From Diplonema papillatum (Eukaryota > Euglenozoa > Diplonemea > Diplonemida > Diplonemidae), in the NCBI GenBank assembly GCA_030068145.1, contig JAPJBO010000148.1:80409-144408 (forward strand): a stretch of DNA of 64,000 nt, written 5' to 3'. The translations under genes were made by a program, and so were the position numbers. The notes below the pieces were generated by a model. It searched no databases and was not told the DNA's origin. It worked only from the letters and a program-made list of their open reading frames with translations. This document shows, piece after piece, positions 42,287-53,294 of the stretch. The number at the start of each line of letters is the position of its first letter. Within the stretch, counting starts at the first letter, position 1.

Positions 42287-42511
42287 CCTACCTCCCCCCG
42301 TGTTAGTGTCGCCCACCTAAAGGCACCTTTTCCTAAAAGGCGACACTAACACGGGAAGCCGTTGGTGAGGATGAGACATTCTTCATGCAAATACAGGGAA
42401 CCCTATTGAGAACTCGTCCCGTGTTAGTGTCGCCTCGCGTTTTTAGGCGAAAAGGCGACACTGACAAGGGCTAAACGGAGGCGACACTAACACGGGGGGG
42501 AGTAGGTAGAT
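42287..42511. mobile_element. Compound MITE: two nested hairpins from one 17-bp motif
   Basis: CCCGTGTTAGTGTCGCC or its complement occurs four times: forward at 42297 and 42418, reverse at 42339 and 42480 (about 17 bp each). The outer ends extend the inversion with CTACCTCCCCCC / GGGGGGGAGTAGG. Each forward-reverse pair forms its own hairpin, and the outer pair closes the whole. Confidence 0.8.
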
Positions 42512-42656
42512 GGTTTTTGATGGTTGTCATTGCTCGCGATGATCCGCCTGAAAGGAAAAGGAGAACCCACGAGTCGGTTGTGCGTCGCATTGCTTCCATG
42601 ATACGAGAAACACGAGAGGGGGGCTAGATAACTTGTGTGAGATGCCAGAGAAAGGG

Positions 42657-42840
42657 AATTGTAAGAACGTGGCTTGGATTGAAGTGTTCCCGACATCGTG
42701 CCCCATCATACCCCCTTTTTTCGGTGCTGTGATCCTGACGCAAGCCAGACGGATCCGGACCTGAGCGTCAGCAGAGAGAACAGCGATGCGGGTCTGGTTC
42801 ATGGTCAGGTATCCGTTCGTAGCTGGTAACCGTCAGGACC
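42657..42840. repeat. Diverged R1 copy
   Basis: GTAAGAACGTGGCTTGGATT starts it; the rest is only loosely like R1. 42841-43384 shows short frames but no gene I can support. Confidence 0.5.
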
Positions 42841-43384
42841 AGCCCAAGTGCAACAAGGGCACAAGACCACGTCTGAACAACCAGGTGAAAGACCTAGGCC
42901 GCATGTAGCACCGACTCACAAGACCATTGCCTTGGAGATGCCAGAGGCGACAGCTCGCGCGAGATGAGCAGAAACACCCGACCAGACCCGCTTTGAAACT
43001 CCGAGAGTATTTGGTCTTGCGATTCATCGAGGGAATTCCACTAGGCATTACGAACACCCGTCAGGTTCCTTTGGGCTTGGCTGGGCTGGGTAAATCTTTT
43101 TTCGCAGACGCAGCGCGGTCAACGTCGTGTGCTCGTGAACACAAAGACAGAGCTGGCCCGCATAAGTTAGCCGTTGGTCTCACCTGTTCATAGCGAGCTA
43201 CCGTTAACTGTGCAGCTCTGTTGATTGCCACGGCGGCTTCTCGTCATCTTTCACAATATGCAGCGAGGCCGCCGCACGAATAAAAACACACTCTGCTTCG
43301 CAGCTTCTCCGGCAGTCGCTTCCATTGGTGCGTCGATTACTCGATGGTTGCTGCCTGCTTCGCACACGGAGCGAGCATACAAGT

Positions 43385-43600
43385 GCGGGGATTGCAAGAA
43401 CGTGCTTGAAATAGGTATGTGCTCAACACCGCACTGGTCCCGTCTGCGCCGTGTTTCGGTACGGACACATAAGGCGGACCATCATCAGCGCGGAACCTGA
43501 GTGTCTGCAGACAGGACAGCGGTGTGAGTCTGGTTTGTCAGGCGGCTGTTCGTAGCAAACCGTCACGGGGAGAAGGCCCCCACAACCGTGTCCGAGCAAT
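43385..43600. repeat. R1 copy, nearly full length
   Basis: GCAAGAACGTGCTTGAAATA, then CGTCTGCGCCGTGTTTCGGT, GGACCATCATCAGCGCGGAA and TGTCTGCAGACAGGACAGCG in order. Confidence 0.8.
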
Positions 43601-43639
43601 CAGTTAAAAACTGCACAGTACAAGTGCGGAGAGTGGTTG

Positions 43640-44150
43640 TTTGACCACTCGGCGGTGCTACCTGCGGTGCGCGTCAAAACACGATCACCGCAGCAGCTGC
43701 TCGTCGAATGCCCGCGACGGAAAGAGGACGGACTGCCCATTGTGGGGTTCTTCCTTGGTCGCACACTCTTCCTCCCCCCACTCCGGTGAACAACGTCGCA
43801 ATGCTCCTTGACTACTGGACGGCTGCTATATTTCACGCACAGGGCGAGCGTACCCGATGTGCGGGGGTTCCTCGCCTGTACTATCACCGCAGCAGCTGCT
43901 CGTCGAATGTCCACGACGACTGTGCAGTTCTTCCTTGGTCGCAGTCGACAAGTCACCGCACGGACAACCGTGAACAAACAGCGCAAGGCTCTACGTTCTA
44001 CTCGGCGGTGTGCTTCAAAACACGCAGCAGCTGCTCGTCGAATGTCCACGACACACCCGAGGACGCACTGCCCAATGTGCAGGTCTTCCTTGGTCGCAGT
44101 CAACAAGTCACCGCACGGACAACCGTGAACAAACAGCGCAAGGTGCTACG
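43640..44150 (-). pseudogene. Three decayed tandem copies of the DPH3 3' end
   Basis: Fragments at about 43674-43790, 43874-43990 and 44012-44145 repeat the gene's last ~45 codons: the GAGCAGCTGCTG end and the TATKEEL / GQCVL region. Each lacks the stretch encoding CPTCSL, the second zinc ligand pair, so none could make a working protein. They lie on the gene's 3' side in the same orientation, as with CRAT, the transporter and the cyclase. Confidence 0.88.
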
Positions 44151-44219
44151 TTCCTTGCAGGTGCGGGGGGTTTCCTTGACCACTCGACGGCGATACCTGC
44201 TCTGTGCTTCAAAACACGA

Positions 44220-44468
44220 TCACCGCAGCAGCTGCTCGTCGATCTCCACAACGCGGACGGCAAGCGAACATGTCGGGCAAACGAGAACGCACTGCCCATT
44301 GCGCAGTTCTTCTTTGGTCGCGGTGAATAAATCGCCGCACGGGCAGTCGTAAGCAAACAGCCCTTCGTCCTCCAGCCACTCCATTTTGGCCAGCGGGACC
44401 TCCTCGTAGATGTCGTGGTCTTCCTTAACATCCTCCGGTTTGATAGCCACCGTGTCGGCTTCCAGCAT
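44220..44468 (-). CDS. DPH3: DPH3-type CSL zinc-finger protein (diphthamide synthesis)
   Basis: An 82-residue protein, the usual length. It carries the CSL zinc finger: DIYEEVPLAKMEWLEDEGLF, then YDCPCGDLF, TATKEELRNGQCVLVCPTCS and LAVRVVEIDEQLLR. The four Cys ligands are in CPCG and CPTC. In the family DPH3 supplies electrons to the DPH1-DPH2 iron-sulfur enzyme that starts diphthamide on elongation factor 2, and it also serves Elongator-dependent tRNA wobble modification. I start at ATG 44466-44468; the frame extends upstream only through a GTG. Single exon, TGA at 44220-44222. Acidic N-terminal extension EADTVAIKPEDVKEDHD. Apparently intact. Confidence 0.93.
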   Translation of the reverse strand: MLEADTVAIKPEDVKEDHDIYEEVPLAKMEWLEDEGLFAYDCPCGDLFTATKEELRNGQCVLVCPTCSLAVRVVEIDEQLLR

Positions 44469-44599
44469 TGCGCCCCCTTCGTCCCGCTTGCTCTCGTTCA
44501 ACCCCGCCCTGTCTGGTGTCGGGTTTGACACTACCACTTGCCTATACGATATATCTACTACAATTTCACCGAAAGAGTTGATGCACCACGAAAGTCGAT

Positions 44600-44655
44600 A
44601 AGAGTTTTGGGTTAGACTGCAAAGAATCTGTGGCGATAATCTGCATCGAAAGTCG
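44600..44655. repeat. Fragment of the TGAGCC-family transposon interior
   Basis: The complement of CAGATTATCGCCACAGATTC, seen near the right ends of both TGAGCC elements, occurs here in inverted orientation 45 bp from a second AAAGTCGATAAGAG. Confidence 0.65.
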
Positions 44656-44698
44656 ATAAGAGAACTTCACACAGCCTTCGGGGTGTCGTTGGTTGGTT

Positions 44699-45066
44699 AA
44701 TACTCTCCTCCTCGCCCGTCTCGCTGCTCCGTACTCGCTGCTCTCGTCCTTGCTGCTGCGTGATGTCAGATTGATGGTGCGTAACAAACGTAGAAAGGTC
44801 ATGCAGAGATTCTCGTGTGTATGCCACGAACTTCTTCACGTGCGCGGAGTCGCTGCGTTGACATAACAATGACCGTGTATGCCACGAACTTCTTCGTGAC
44901 GCCTCAGGACACTGGACTAGAAGATAAAAATGGGCAAGGGTGGGTGGGCAAGCGAGGGGTAAAATTACGGTGTTCTTCTCGAGAGCGACGGGGTAATAAC
45001 CTTTGTACAAGTGTTAGTTCTCGTCGGAATAGTATTAATCTTCTAAGATCTTCGATCTTATACGAC
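44699..45066 (-). mobile_element. Terminal-repeat remnant of the DIRS-group element 2 family (fossil)
   Basis: Contains the B and A terminal repeats of element 2 (34190-34500) in order, with part of B repeated, and no coding region. The A repeat ends TTATACGAC at 45066 followed by a short A-run, as at 38206. A solo-terminus fossil, probably formed by recombination between repeats. Confidence 0.85.
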
Positions 45067-45329
45067 TAAAAAAAAAGGTCAAGTTTACATCGGTTACAGA
45101 GACGTGTTTTTTACTTCTCCCTTTTTCTTCTAGGCAGTTCTCGTCAGACGATACGAAGAGCAGAAACTCCTGGCATGCAGGCAACGGAGGCAATGAGAGG
45201 CAATCGCTGACCGGCAACGGCGGATAGCGACGGCCGATGAAGACAACGCATGCGGGCATCAACGGCATTGGCAGGCAGGCAATGCCAGCGCCTAGGTGGT
45301 AGGTATCCCCTGGGTGGTCACAACTCGAG

Positions 45330-45545
45330 TTCTGCATTATTGGACATATTGGTACCCCAGGGAAAGCATGCTACACGGGAGCCAAGCTTCACGTGTTCGG
45401 CGGTACTGCAGAGCCGCGGGCCTACGGGTCAGAAGTGGCTACCGATTTCCCAAACTAAAGCATCAAGGCATGGCGCACCTTGGGGCTTGGCGCTCGCGCT
45501 GAATACAAGCTCGTCGAGACGGTCAGCCACAGGGCAGAGCGGACG
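45330..45545. repeat. Dispersed repeat R6, second copy
   Basis: Matches 26525-26705 over about 180 bp (GTGTTCGGCGGTACTGCAGA). 45546-46260 has no supported gene; (GA)n runs lie at about 46120-46138 and 46238-46257. Confidence 0.8.
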
Positions 45546-46261
45546 GGGTTGTAGCACTGTGCTGCCTCCGACTCAAGCTTTGCAAGCTGTGGTTGACCGT
45601 GACGTTCCTCGACCTGGTGCGGCCTTTTTCTTCGTCTTCTTCTTTTACTGTATTATTGCCGTCTTCCTGCAAGCCGTATGCAGCATCAGATAGCACATCA
45701 TACGCCATGCAATACTGCTTGATTGACAATCTCGACAAGAAACGGGCGAAAGCACGGACATCGAGAGCATGAAAACGCAGGCAGCAGAAACAGGAATGAG
45801 GAAAACAAAAACCAGACAAAACAAAGAATAGGCACAGAGAAAAAGCAAAGAAGAAGAAAATGCATAGTTTTGTTGAAAAGACGCGGCAAGAACAGGAAAG
45901 CAGAAAACAAGTCGAGAAAGGAAGGAAAGCAGACGGGAAAAGGTGACTGTCGTTTGAAGTGACGAGCGCGTAAGTGAGGCGGGCCGTATTGCAGCGAGAG
46001 GCAGAGAGAGGGAGACAAACACATCAACACAAGCCAAAAGGCGTGTGGTAGTCGCGTCTCCCCCACACATCTGCACGAGTTCTCATCGACGCAGCGTCCC
46101 CCGCTGACCTTTCCCGAGTGAGAGAGAGAGAGAGAGAACACATAAAACAAGTCAACGCCTTGGCCTTTGTCACGCCTTAGCAGTCCCAGGGCCTCTCCCC
46201 ATGTGTTCTCGCTGTCATCGCTACCGCGCTGACAATTCCGAGAGAGAGAGAGAGAGATGAG

Positions 46262-46550
46262 ACGAGCCATCATCATGTCCTCTGGATGAGTAGCCCTGGT
46301 TCTTGCTAGAGCCCTACGAGCGGGCTCATAGCGGAACCTGAACGTCAGCCGAAAGGGCATGGGAGACACGTTGTCATGTACAGCTCACACGGCCAGGACA
46401 ACCCACGAGGGACCCCCAGCATGTAGCTCGCACGACTCCATACCGGCCAAACTTTTCACAGGTTCACCGAGGGCGTCGATGCACCACGCCGGTCGCTGAG
46501 ATTTTTGGGTTAGAATGCAAAGAATCTGTAGCGATAATCTGCATCGTCGG
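46262..46550. repeat. R1 fragment and TGAGCC-element fragment
   Basis: 46290-46420 is a diverged R1 piece (GCGGAACCTGAACGTCAGC). 46500-46550 is the inverted CAGATTATCGC... sequence of the TGAGCC family. Confidence 0.6.
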
Positions 46551-46691
46551 CGGCGCGGTTATCTCTTCGCACGTGATGCGTGATATGTCATGACTTCGCC
46601 TCTTTAGCTCGTCTTCATCGTCGCGCTCAGGCGCGCGTTTGGTGCCTCGCTTCTCCTTCGACTCGCTCGTCCAGGTTCATCGGTTCTGACT

Positions 46692-47081
46692 GTGCCCAAG
46701 CTAGAGCGGATCCCGCTGGACGCGCAGCTGGTGGTGGCCGCGCAACTGGCGAAGGCGCTGCAGTTGGCGGCCACGGGGAGCGTAACCGGGTGGCTCCGGT
46801 TGCACTCCTTCGCCACCCTCGTCCTTCAAACCGCGCAGAGGGGGGAGGAAGAAGGTGGCGGCCGCCCTGAGGAGTCGCTGCCACCTTTGGGCGCACGGCA
46901 GGTTCGGCGAGCTCTGGACGGAGGCGCAGGAAGTGGCGGCAGGCAGGCGGGCGTGCCCCCGGTCCGATTCCTCATGATGGACGAGGACGGCAACCAGATC
47001 GGGCGGTTCGTCGGCCTAGCGACTGACGTGGAGGACGCCGACCAGCTGAGCGCGCCGATTTCTGCTTCTTCACGGCGCTAG
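46692..47081 (+). CDS. Unrecognised GC-rich ORF or exon, 129 residues
   Basis: Not recognised. LDAQLVVAAQLAKALQLA and WLRLHSFATLVLQTAQR look like amphipathic helices. A Glu/Gly-rich loop and VPPVRFLMMDEDGNQIGRFV then GLATDVEDADQLS follow. GC content and third-position bias match the recognised exons and stop abruptly at 47081. The first Met may not be the start: the frame could begin at an acceptor upstream (46660-46690 has AG candidates). If real, it is the only host gene here on the plus strand; it could equally be an isolated exon fragment. Confidence 0.4.
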   Translation: MPKLERIPLDAQLVVAAQLAKALQLAATGSVTGWLRLHSFATLVLQTAQRGEEEGGGRPEESLPPLGARQVRRALDGGAGSGGRQAGVPPVRFLMMDEDGNQIGRFVGLATDVEDADQLSAPISASSRR

Positions 47082-47261
47082 GGCGATGGGCACTCTTCTA
47101 CGCCGTTTCTGTTGTCGGCTCCGACGCAGAGTTTGTCTGCGTCTTCACTCGCGTCGGTGGGCCGTCTTCTCGCTATGAGAACTCCACCCTTCAGCTGCAG
47201 GCCCCCGGTAACCTGCCCAACCTCGTTTCCCCGGGAGAAGACATGCACTGCATTGTGATAT

Positions 47262-47315
47262 CGCGTCTGGCCGCGGTCTTCATCGTTCCCAGAGCCAAGT
47301 GCAATTGATGTCACC
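47262..47315. repeat. Repeat R13, inverted partner of 29445-29510
   Basis: GGCCGCGGTCTTCATCGTTC and AAGTGCAATTGATGTCACC are the complement of 29445-29510. 47316-47690 has diverged duplicated pieces (TTCTCCTTCAACCCGGA / TTCCCTTTCCAACCCGGA) and no supported gene. Confidence 0.75.
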
Positions 47316-47691
47316 CAGGACTTAACACAGAGCATCGAACGAGTAACTGATCTTTGCACCGCCACATTCTCCTTCAACCCGGATCGACTCGATCGGTAAT
47401 GGTGGCAGTCCTCGTCGACAAACCGCAAAGCAGAAACCCCCTCGGGATCACTGATTTCGGGTATCCCTGTCTAAAGCCTCAACGCAAGTCACGTCCACGC
47501 AGCTCAACAGCCGGGCAACCATGCAGGAAAGGTACCGTCAAGGAGACCCTCGAGGAATACAATTGATACGACCCCCACACACTCTCCTTCCCTTTCCAAC
47601 CCGGACCGCAATCGCACCATATCCACACCGAAGGGTAGCAGTGGTGGCACTGCTCCGTAGTATGAGAAGAAAGTTGCTTGTCGGGCTCTTA

Positions 47692-47912
47692 CAAAGGCAA
47701 CACGGCGAGGTCCAGCCTCAGAAGCAGGAGTTAAGGAGGGAGCTACACCCGAAAAGCCTGCTACAACCAAAACGCGTGTAGATCCACACCAGAAAAGCCG
47801 GTGTGCTACAACCAAAACGCGTACGAATCCACACCCGAAAAGCGGATGTGCGACGCCGTTTTATTAACACCAGCTGTGACACAGCTTCTGAGGCTCGACT
47901 CCACTGTGTATT
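47692..47912. mobile_element. MITE family R9, second copy
   Basis: Ends ACACGGCGAGGTCCAGCCTC and, inverted, GAGGCTCGACTCCACTGTGT, both next to CTTCTGAG / CTCAGAAG. The interior repeats CACCCGAAAAGC with CTACAACCAAAACGCGT in between. Confidence 0.75.
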
Positions 47913-48055
47913 GAGATACGGTTTATTTGCATGAGGTCTGTGCGGGAGAGGGGGGGGCAGAGGGTGTTGGATGAACTGTAGCCGACAACCAGGTGAGGGG
48001 CTTCGGACGAATTACTTGTGGTGAAGTCGCAGAGAAGGGAGGCTGGCAGTAGAAT

Positions 48056-48220
48056 GAAGGTGCTGTTGTGCTTCGCTTTTTCTCACGAAAGGTGGGGGGC
48101 CGGTCCTGCTGTAGGTTGTAGAGGTTCTCCGACCTCCTGCAATCGTGGTTAACACAAACTCAAGAGGTCTAGTCAGCTATTCTGCAGCATTAGCATACTT
48201 CCAGAAAAAAAGGTCGGCGA
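48056..48220. repeat. Dispersed repeat R12, second copy
   Basis: Matches 28932-29100. 48221-49012 contains only short frames and no recognisable gene. Confidence 0.75.
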
Positions 48221-49012
48221 AAAGGTGTTGTCAAGGAGGAGGGGGGGTGCGCGGGTACCTGTACCCGAACAAATATTTCGGGGGTTCTGACCGTTTCTCG
48301 CAGGGGTTTATACACCCATAGTGAACTTGGCCAGCTGGCCAAGCTTCTTTGCGTGATGGTTCTGCTAGCAATCCGTTCTCTTTTCCGATCGTTTTACTCT
48401 GAATCAAACGTGCTTAACGACGTCTTTTCTTTTTTGACCCCCCTTTCAGGGATTATTCTAATCCCCGTTTGTTTTCTTTCATTTCACAATTCGGGAAAAT
48501 CATGGTTAAAAAGTCTGTAGCACGGCCGGAAAGATTTTTTTCCGCGTTGAGCGAGGCTTTTTTGATGACCTGTAATCCTGGTATGCGACCTTCGTGGGCG
48601 TGTTGCTGTTTCGCCACTTTGTTGTAGACCCCCTTGTGGGTCTTGCGGGTCCTCTAGCCTCCGTGTCGCTGGCCTTGCAAGCACAAAAAAAGTTTTCACC
48701 GGAAACTCCTGTGGTTCAATAGCTACTTATTACCTGCTAATAATGGCGAAAAAAAATCACTCGAGAATCCAATTTATTTGCTCGAGACCCGAATTTATTT
48801 TCCCTCTCAATCAAGTCACTCCGAAAGAGAGTGCGAAAATGACCGAAGTGACGAAACACGGAGGTAAAACGTGTTTTCGGGGAGTTATGAAACGTGTCAG
48901 GCCAAAACCACGCAAAGACGAAGTTGGGGAATCAACAGCTGCCGCAATGTGTTTAACCGGCCTGTTTTGAGAATAGTTTTCTTTTTTTGGTGAAGAGACC
49001 TTTTTTTTTTTT

Positions 49013-50327
49013 GGTGAATTTCCCTTATATCCCACCACTTCAAATTTTGTTCCCTTATATCCCAATGGGATTACCTTGGGCAAAGCAATCCCATTGGGAT
49101 ATAAGGGAACAAAATTTGTTGGTTGGGATATAAGGGAACAAAATTTGTTGTCCCATTGGGATATAAGGGAACAAATTTTGTGGTCATGACGATTTTTGGG
49201 GGACCCCTTTCAATTTTTTCCCGGGGGTCAAAGTGATTACTCGGGGACGTTTGTATCGTCCTGCGTAAAGTCATCTGCACCATGATCGACGGAATTCGCT
49301 CTCTAAGTACGGAGTCAAGTCTCGTCTGCATACGCGATGCGGTTTACCGAAGCCATCGAGCGCCACGGCCAGGGATGGATACGTTTACTCGCTGATCGAT
49401 GCTACGGCAGTTCCGCAAACCCACTATGCAGCCTGAGTTCAGCCCCGCGCATCTACGCTCACAAGGCAACCCATGATCACTTCGGTGTGAGGGATCAGTC
49501 CTGACCGAGCCTAATGCCTGCCGGGCGCCTGCTCCGTTGCGGTGTTTGCTTTTCTGACCAATGCGTTCCACGTCTGAAGGGTCCGTGCGTTAAGTTCGCG
49601 CCTTCTGTGGGTATACAGACTTGATCACGACTTTTGGAAACGAAGCTTACTCTTGAGATCCGGTGTGGAGGGCCATTGTTACCTGACAAAACCCACTCAT
49701 GCAGCCTGAGTTCAGCCCCGCGCATCTACGCTCACAAGGCAACCCGTGATCACTTCGGTGTGAGGGATCAGTCCTGACCGAGCCTATTGCCTGCCAGGCG
49801 CCTGCTCCGTTGCGGTGTTTTGAAAACTTGATAACTTTGTGCGCAGGTCCTACGAATCATGTTCCACGTCCTGTGATTCGTACTTTCAAACTTAATCCAT
49901 GAATCATGTTCTACCTCCTGTGATTTGTGTGACTTCTAACAATCTTGTACCTTCCTACGGACAGGTTCTGCATCTGTTCATTGGGTAACTAATTTTGTTC
50001 CCGTTCTTCCCATTGAAAGAAACCAAGGACCTCGAAGACCCACCCTTCCTGTTGATCTTGCGGCACCGACCGCCAGGGCTTGGTCTGGTCAGGCTGTCCA
50101 GGCTGTCTGGTCTGTCCAGGCTGGTCGGACTGACTGGTCTGGCCAGGTTCTGTGGTCAACAAATTTTGTTCCCTTATATCCCAATGGGACAACAAATTTT
50201 GTTCCCTTATATCCCGACCAACAAATTTTGTTCCCTTATATCCCAATGGGATTGCCTTGCCCAAGGCAATCCCATTGGGATATAAGGGAGCAAAATTTCA
50301 AGTGTTGGGATATAAGGGAATTACACC
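49013..50327. mobile_element. Foldback DNA element with repeat-built inverted ends
   Basis: The ends GGTGAATTTCCCTTATATCC (49013) and its complement (to 50327) open ~165-bp inverted arms. Each arm is itself made of five copies of TTGTTCCCTTATATCCCA in both orientations: forward, forward, reverse, reverse, reverse at the left; the mirror order at the right. The interior holds a ~115-bp direct repeat (from CAGCCTGAGTTCAGCCCCGC at about 49430 and 49700). T-runs flank both sides. No transposase is visible. Confidence 0.82.
49430..49815. repeat. ~115-bp direct repeat inside the foldback element
   Basis: CAGCCTGAGTTCAGCCCCGC, ATCACTTCGGTGTGAGGGAT and CGCCTGCTCCGTTGCGGTGT recur in order ~270 bp apart, almost unchanged. 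Confidence 0.9.
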
Positions 50328-50356
50328 TTTTTTTTTTTTAACCATGCAGGATAATC

Positions 50357-50672
50357 CAGGGTATTAGTTTGAAGGCTTCCGGGATTTGCAGATTTAGACC
50401 GTTACTATGGGGTCAACAGGACCCTGGCCCGGTAGTGAAGCACAGTGGTAGCTGCAACCTGCCGACCCGGAGCTGAACACAATTGAACGGCAGCGGCTGG
50501 GTCTCAGCAGCGGAGGCTCAGCAGCCTTCCAGCACCTTCAGCGCACTGCTGCAAACACCACCTCCCGCCTATATTTACTTTGAACACCGTTTTTGTTTTT
50601 TTTTCCGCCGGCCAAGTCCGGTTTGCAGACTTAGACCGTCGGTCTAAATCTGCAACGGAAACTAATCCCCTG
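50357..50672. mobile_element. hAT-like MITE, 316 bp, intact 8-bp target duplication
   Basis: Starts CAGGGTATTAGTTT and ends AAACTAATCCCCTG, with GGATAATC duplicated at 50349-50356 and 50673-50680. Subterminal GCAGATTTAGACCG is inverted at both ends. Non-coding. Confidence 0.92.
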
Positions 50673-50680
50673 GGATAATC

Positions 50681-52064
50681 CCTGCCCCCTTTAGTGTTCC
50701 CGAGCTGTGTCGTTCTCTGCCTCTGTTCTCGGCCTTCCCTGGCGGCTAACGGACTCCTTCAGCACGAGTACGGTACTTGCACGGGCCGGGGAAAGAAGAA
50801 GAGCTCTGAGCATGACCCTGAACTGTCTGGAACAGCTGTATGGGGAGTGAGTGTGGTCCTTTTTAAGATGGATTGTGTCTGCGCTCTCTCTCCCTTAAGG
50901 TTGCCGCCAGGGGAACCGGCTGAACTCGGCGCCGGTCTCTCCGGACTGCACCAGGAGAGAACTTCGCGGCGGATCACAAAGCACCCGCCCTGCACGAGGC
51001 ACGCGCCCAAGACCCGTGCACGGCTATCGTAGCACCCTCCATGTTTGCACCTTCCTCGGATGCTACGGCCGGGAAGGGGCTTCAAAGTAGTTGGGAAAAC
51101 ACGTTCCCCTTCCCCGCGTTCTGCGTGTGGGGTTACCACCGGAGGTTTCGCTGCTCACCTACCAGTTTGTTCCTGGTTGTTGCCCTCAGTTGTATGGGGA
51201 GTGAACAACCAAAAATGAATCACATTTCGCTCCTTCGGCTGCTGACGGACCAGTTGCAGTGCAAATTTCTGTGCTGCGACACGATGGGAACGGGCAGCTA
51301 CTGCCTGCAGGACGTCCTCACTTGCTAAACAGGTCAAGGTATCGTATTCTGGTATCATGCAGGGTCAAAAGTTTGTGTCCTTTTTTGACCTCACCCACAT
51401 TTTGGTGCAATAGGCCCCTGCCAATGATAAAACCATTTTGGTGAAAAAAAAGTTTGTTCGTGGGGTGCAATTTTTTTTCGGAATTTGGCTGGGGCACCGG
51501 TTACGAAGCACATTTTGCCGGGGGCCAGTTGGCAAACCTGCCGCGGGGTCGACAGCTTTTCAAAGGCCGCGGAGGTCAGCACCGGAGCTACCGGAGAGGG
51601 TGTATGTGCGTTGTGTGGTAACCTATGATGTGGGTTTGTGTGGCAGCCTGATACGTGTGCGCTGGCTGTTACACGAGCTTGATGCTCCGCATGGATGCTT
51701 GGTGCCGTGTGCCGTGGGCACCGCCCGCTGCACACGGGGGCTTCGTTTGCGACAATAAAACCTCGGAGGGAAAAAGACTGCGTGTTTATCCCACTCAAGA
51801 AAAAAAATTGGATGAAAAAAAAAATTGCTCAGCTTCATCAAAAAGCACCCCAGTATTTGTACCAGAATTTGTTTCAAAAATGAAACATTTTTTTTCCGGG
51901 GAAGAAAATGGGTGGCCATTTATTTTGGGTCTAACCCCCTGTTTACCAAAAAGACACAATGTTTTGACCTGCATGGTATGCTATTGTATCCATGGTCGTA
52001 TCTGTGCGAGTGCTTTGTGTGGTGTCTTAATGCCTAGAGCTGACTTTTCGACGTATTTGGAGCA
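50681..52064. other. No supported gene
   Basis: A 112-residue frame at 50694-51032 and others overlap on both strands with no shared bias or domain. 51780-51910 is A-rich. Confidence 0.45.
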
Positions 52065-52400
52065 TTTTTTCAGAGTGAAAGCTCGCTTGAGGATCCGGGG
52101 TTAATCTTGGCTTTTCACGCGGGAAGGGGAGAAGAGGGGGGGAGGTTTGCAAGAACGTGCTTGGAATGGATACGCGCTCAACGCCGCACTGGTCCCGTCT
52201 GCGCCGTGTTTCGGTCCTTTAAGCCACCTAAGGTGGACCATCATCAGCGCGGAACCTGAGTGTCTGCAGACAGGACAGCGGTGTGAGTCTGGTCTGTCAG
52301 GCGGCTGTTCGTAGCTAGCCGAGTAGGCGGGGAGGTCGGGCGGTATTCAGAAAAAGAAGAGGAAGAAGAAGAAGAGGAACAAGAAGAAGAAGAAAGAGGG
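52065..52400. repeat. R3, R1 and a GAA-rich tract
   Basis: R3 (GAAAGCTCGCTTGAGGATCC) at 52075; a near-complete R1 at 52145-52325; then AGAAGAGGAAGAAGAAG repeats to about 52395. Confidence 0.78.
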
Positions 52401-53294
52401 CAAAGCATGTCCCAGAACCGGCCGCCAGCCAGTAGAGGGCCTGAGCGGGAATAAAGGGAGGGGGGGATTCGAGACGCCTCTCCTCCCGCACACACCGAAC
52501 GACGGCACCTGTGGCTGCTGCGGCGGCCGTAAACTGGTCCCTGGGTCTTACCGACCGGCTTTGAAGTTGTCAAGTTGCGCCTTTACCCTCCATAAGAGGT
52601 AACGAACTGCTTTTATTTATGTATTTCATTTTCTTCATTTTTTTTTTTTGTGTTCTAAACGGTGCATTGGTACAAGAAAAAAAACATACTGCATGAAACT
52701 TGCCTAAGCGGGTGATTCGTGCGCGGAGACAAACGTTCTTGAGTTTCTTTAGGTGTTGGGTGCCAAGACCTTCAACTTTCGTTCAGTAAGTTGAAGCATG
52801 GTTAAAGATAAAACCAGTGTCACCTGAGGGGGGTATTCTCAGGCCACTTGTATTTACCCTGCAAACCCGCTTTTCGGGTGTGCTGAGCTTCGGGCATATT
52901 CTTTTAACTCCAGCTTCTGAGGCTGGACCTCACCTTGTAGCGGTGGCCCGATATGGTCTTCGTCGTAACTCACGCAGTCTTCTAGATCGAGTTCTGGCTT
53001 CGAGGCGTGCAGCCACTAGTCGCTGGGGACTCATGTCCGTATGCGTATGGTGGACGCGTAAGCGCTTTCTCCTGTGAAGAGATTGCTTGCAAGGCACCAT
53101 TACCACCGTTCATAGAGCACAGGTCTTGATGCGAGGTGTTTATCCCAGCCTTCTGAATACCAGCAGTACGCTGATGCCCAGCAAACTGGGCCACCTTGCA
53201 ACCTGAGCTCTGAATCCAACTACGAAGCTTTTTAACAGCAGCAGCAATAATACACGCTATTGGTGCTGGAATTGCCGCGGGTGCTGGCACCAGA
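52401..53294. other. No supported gene; R9 fragment
   Basis: 52860-52945 holds CCCGCTTTTCGGGTGTG and CTTCTGAGGCTGGACCTCAC of the R9 MITE. Nothing else recognised. Confidence 0.5.

Noticed and set aside
44469-44537. Longer DPH3 starting at 44537
   Set aside because: The codon is GTG, while the ATG at 44466-44468 gives the family's typical 82 residues.
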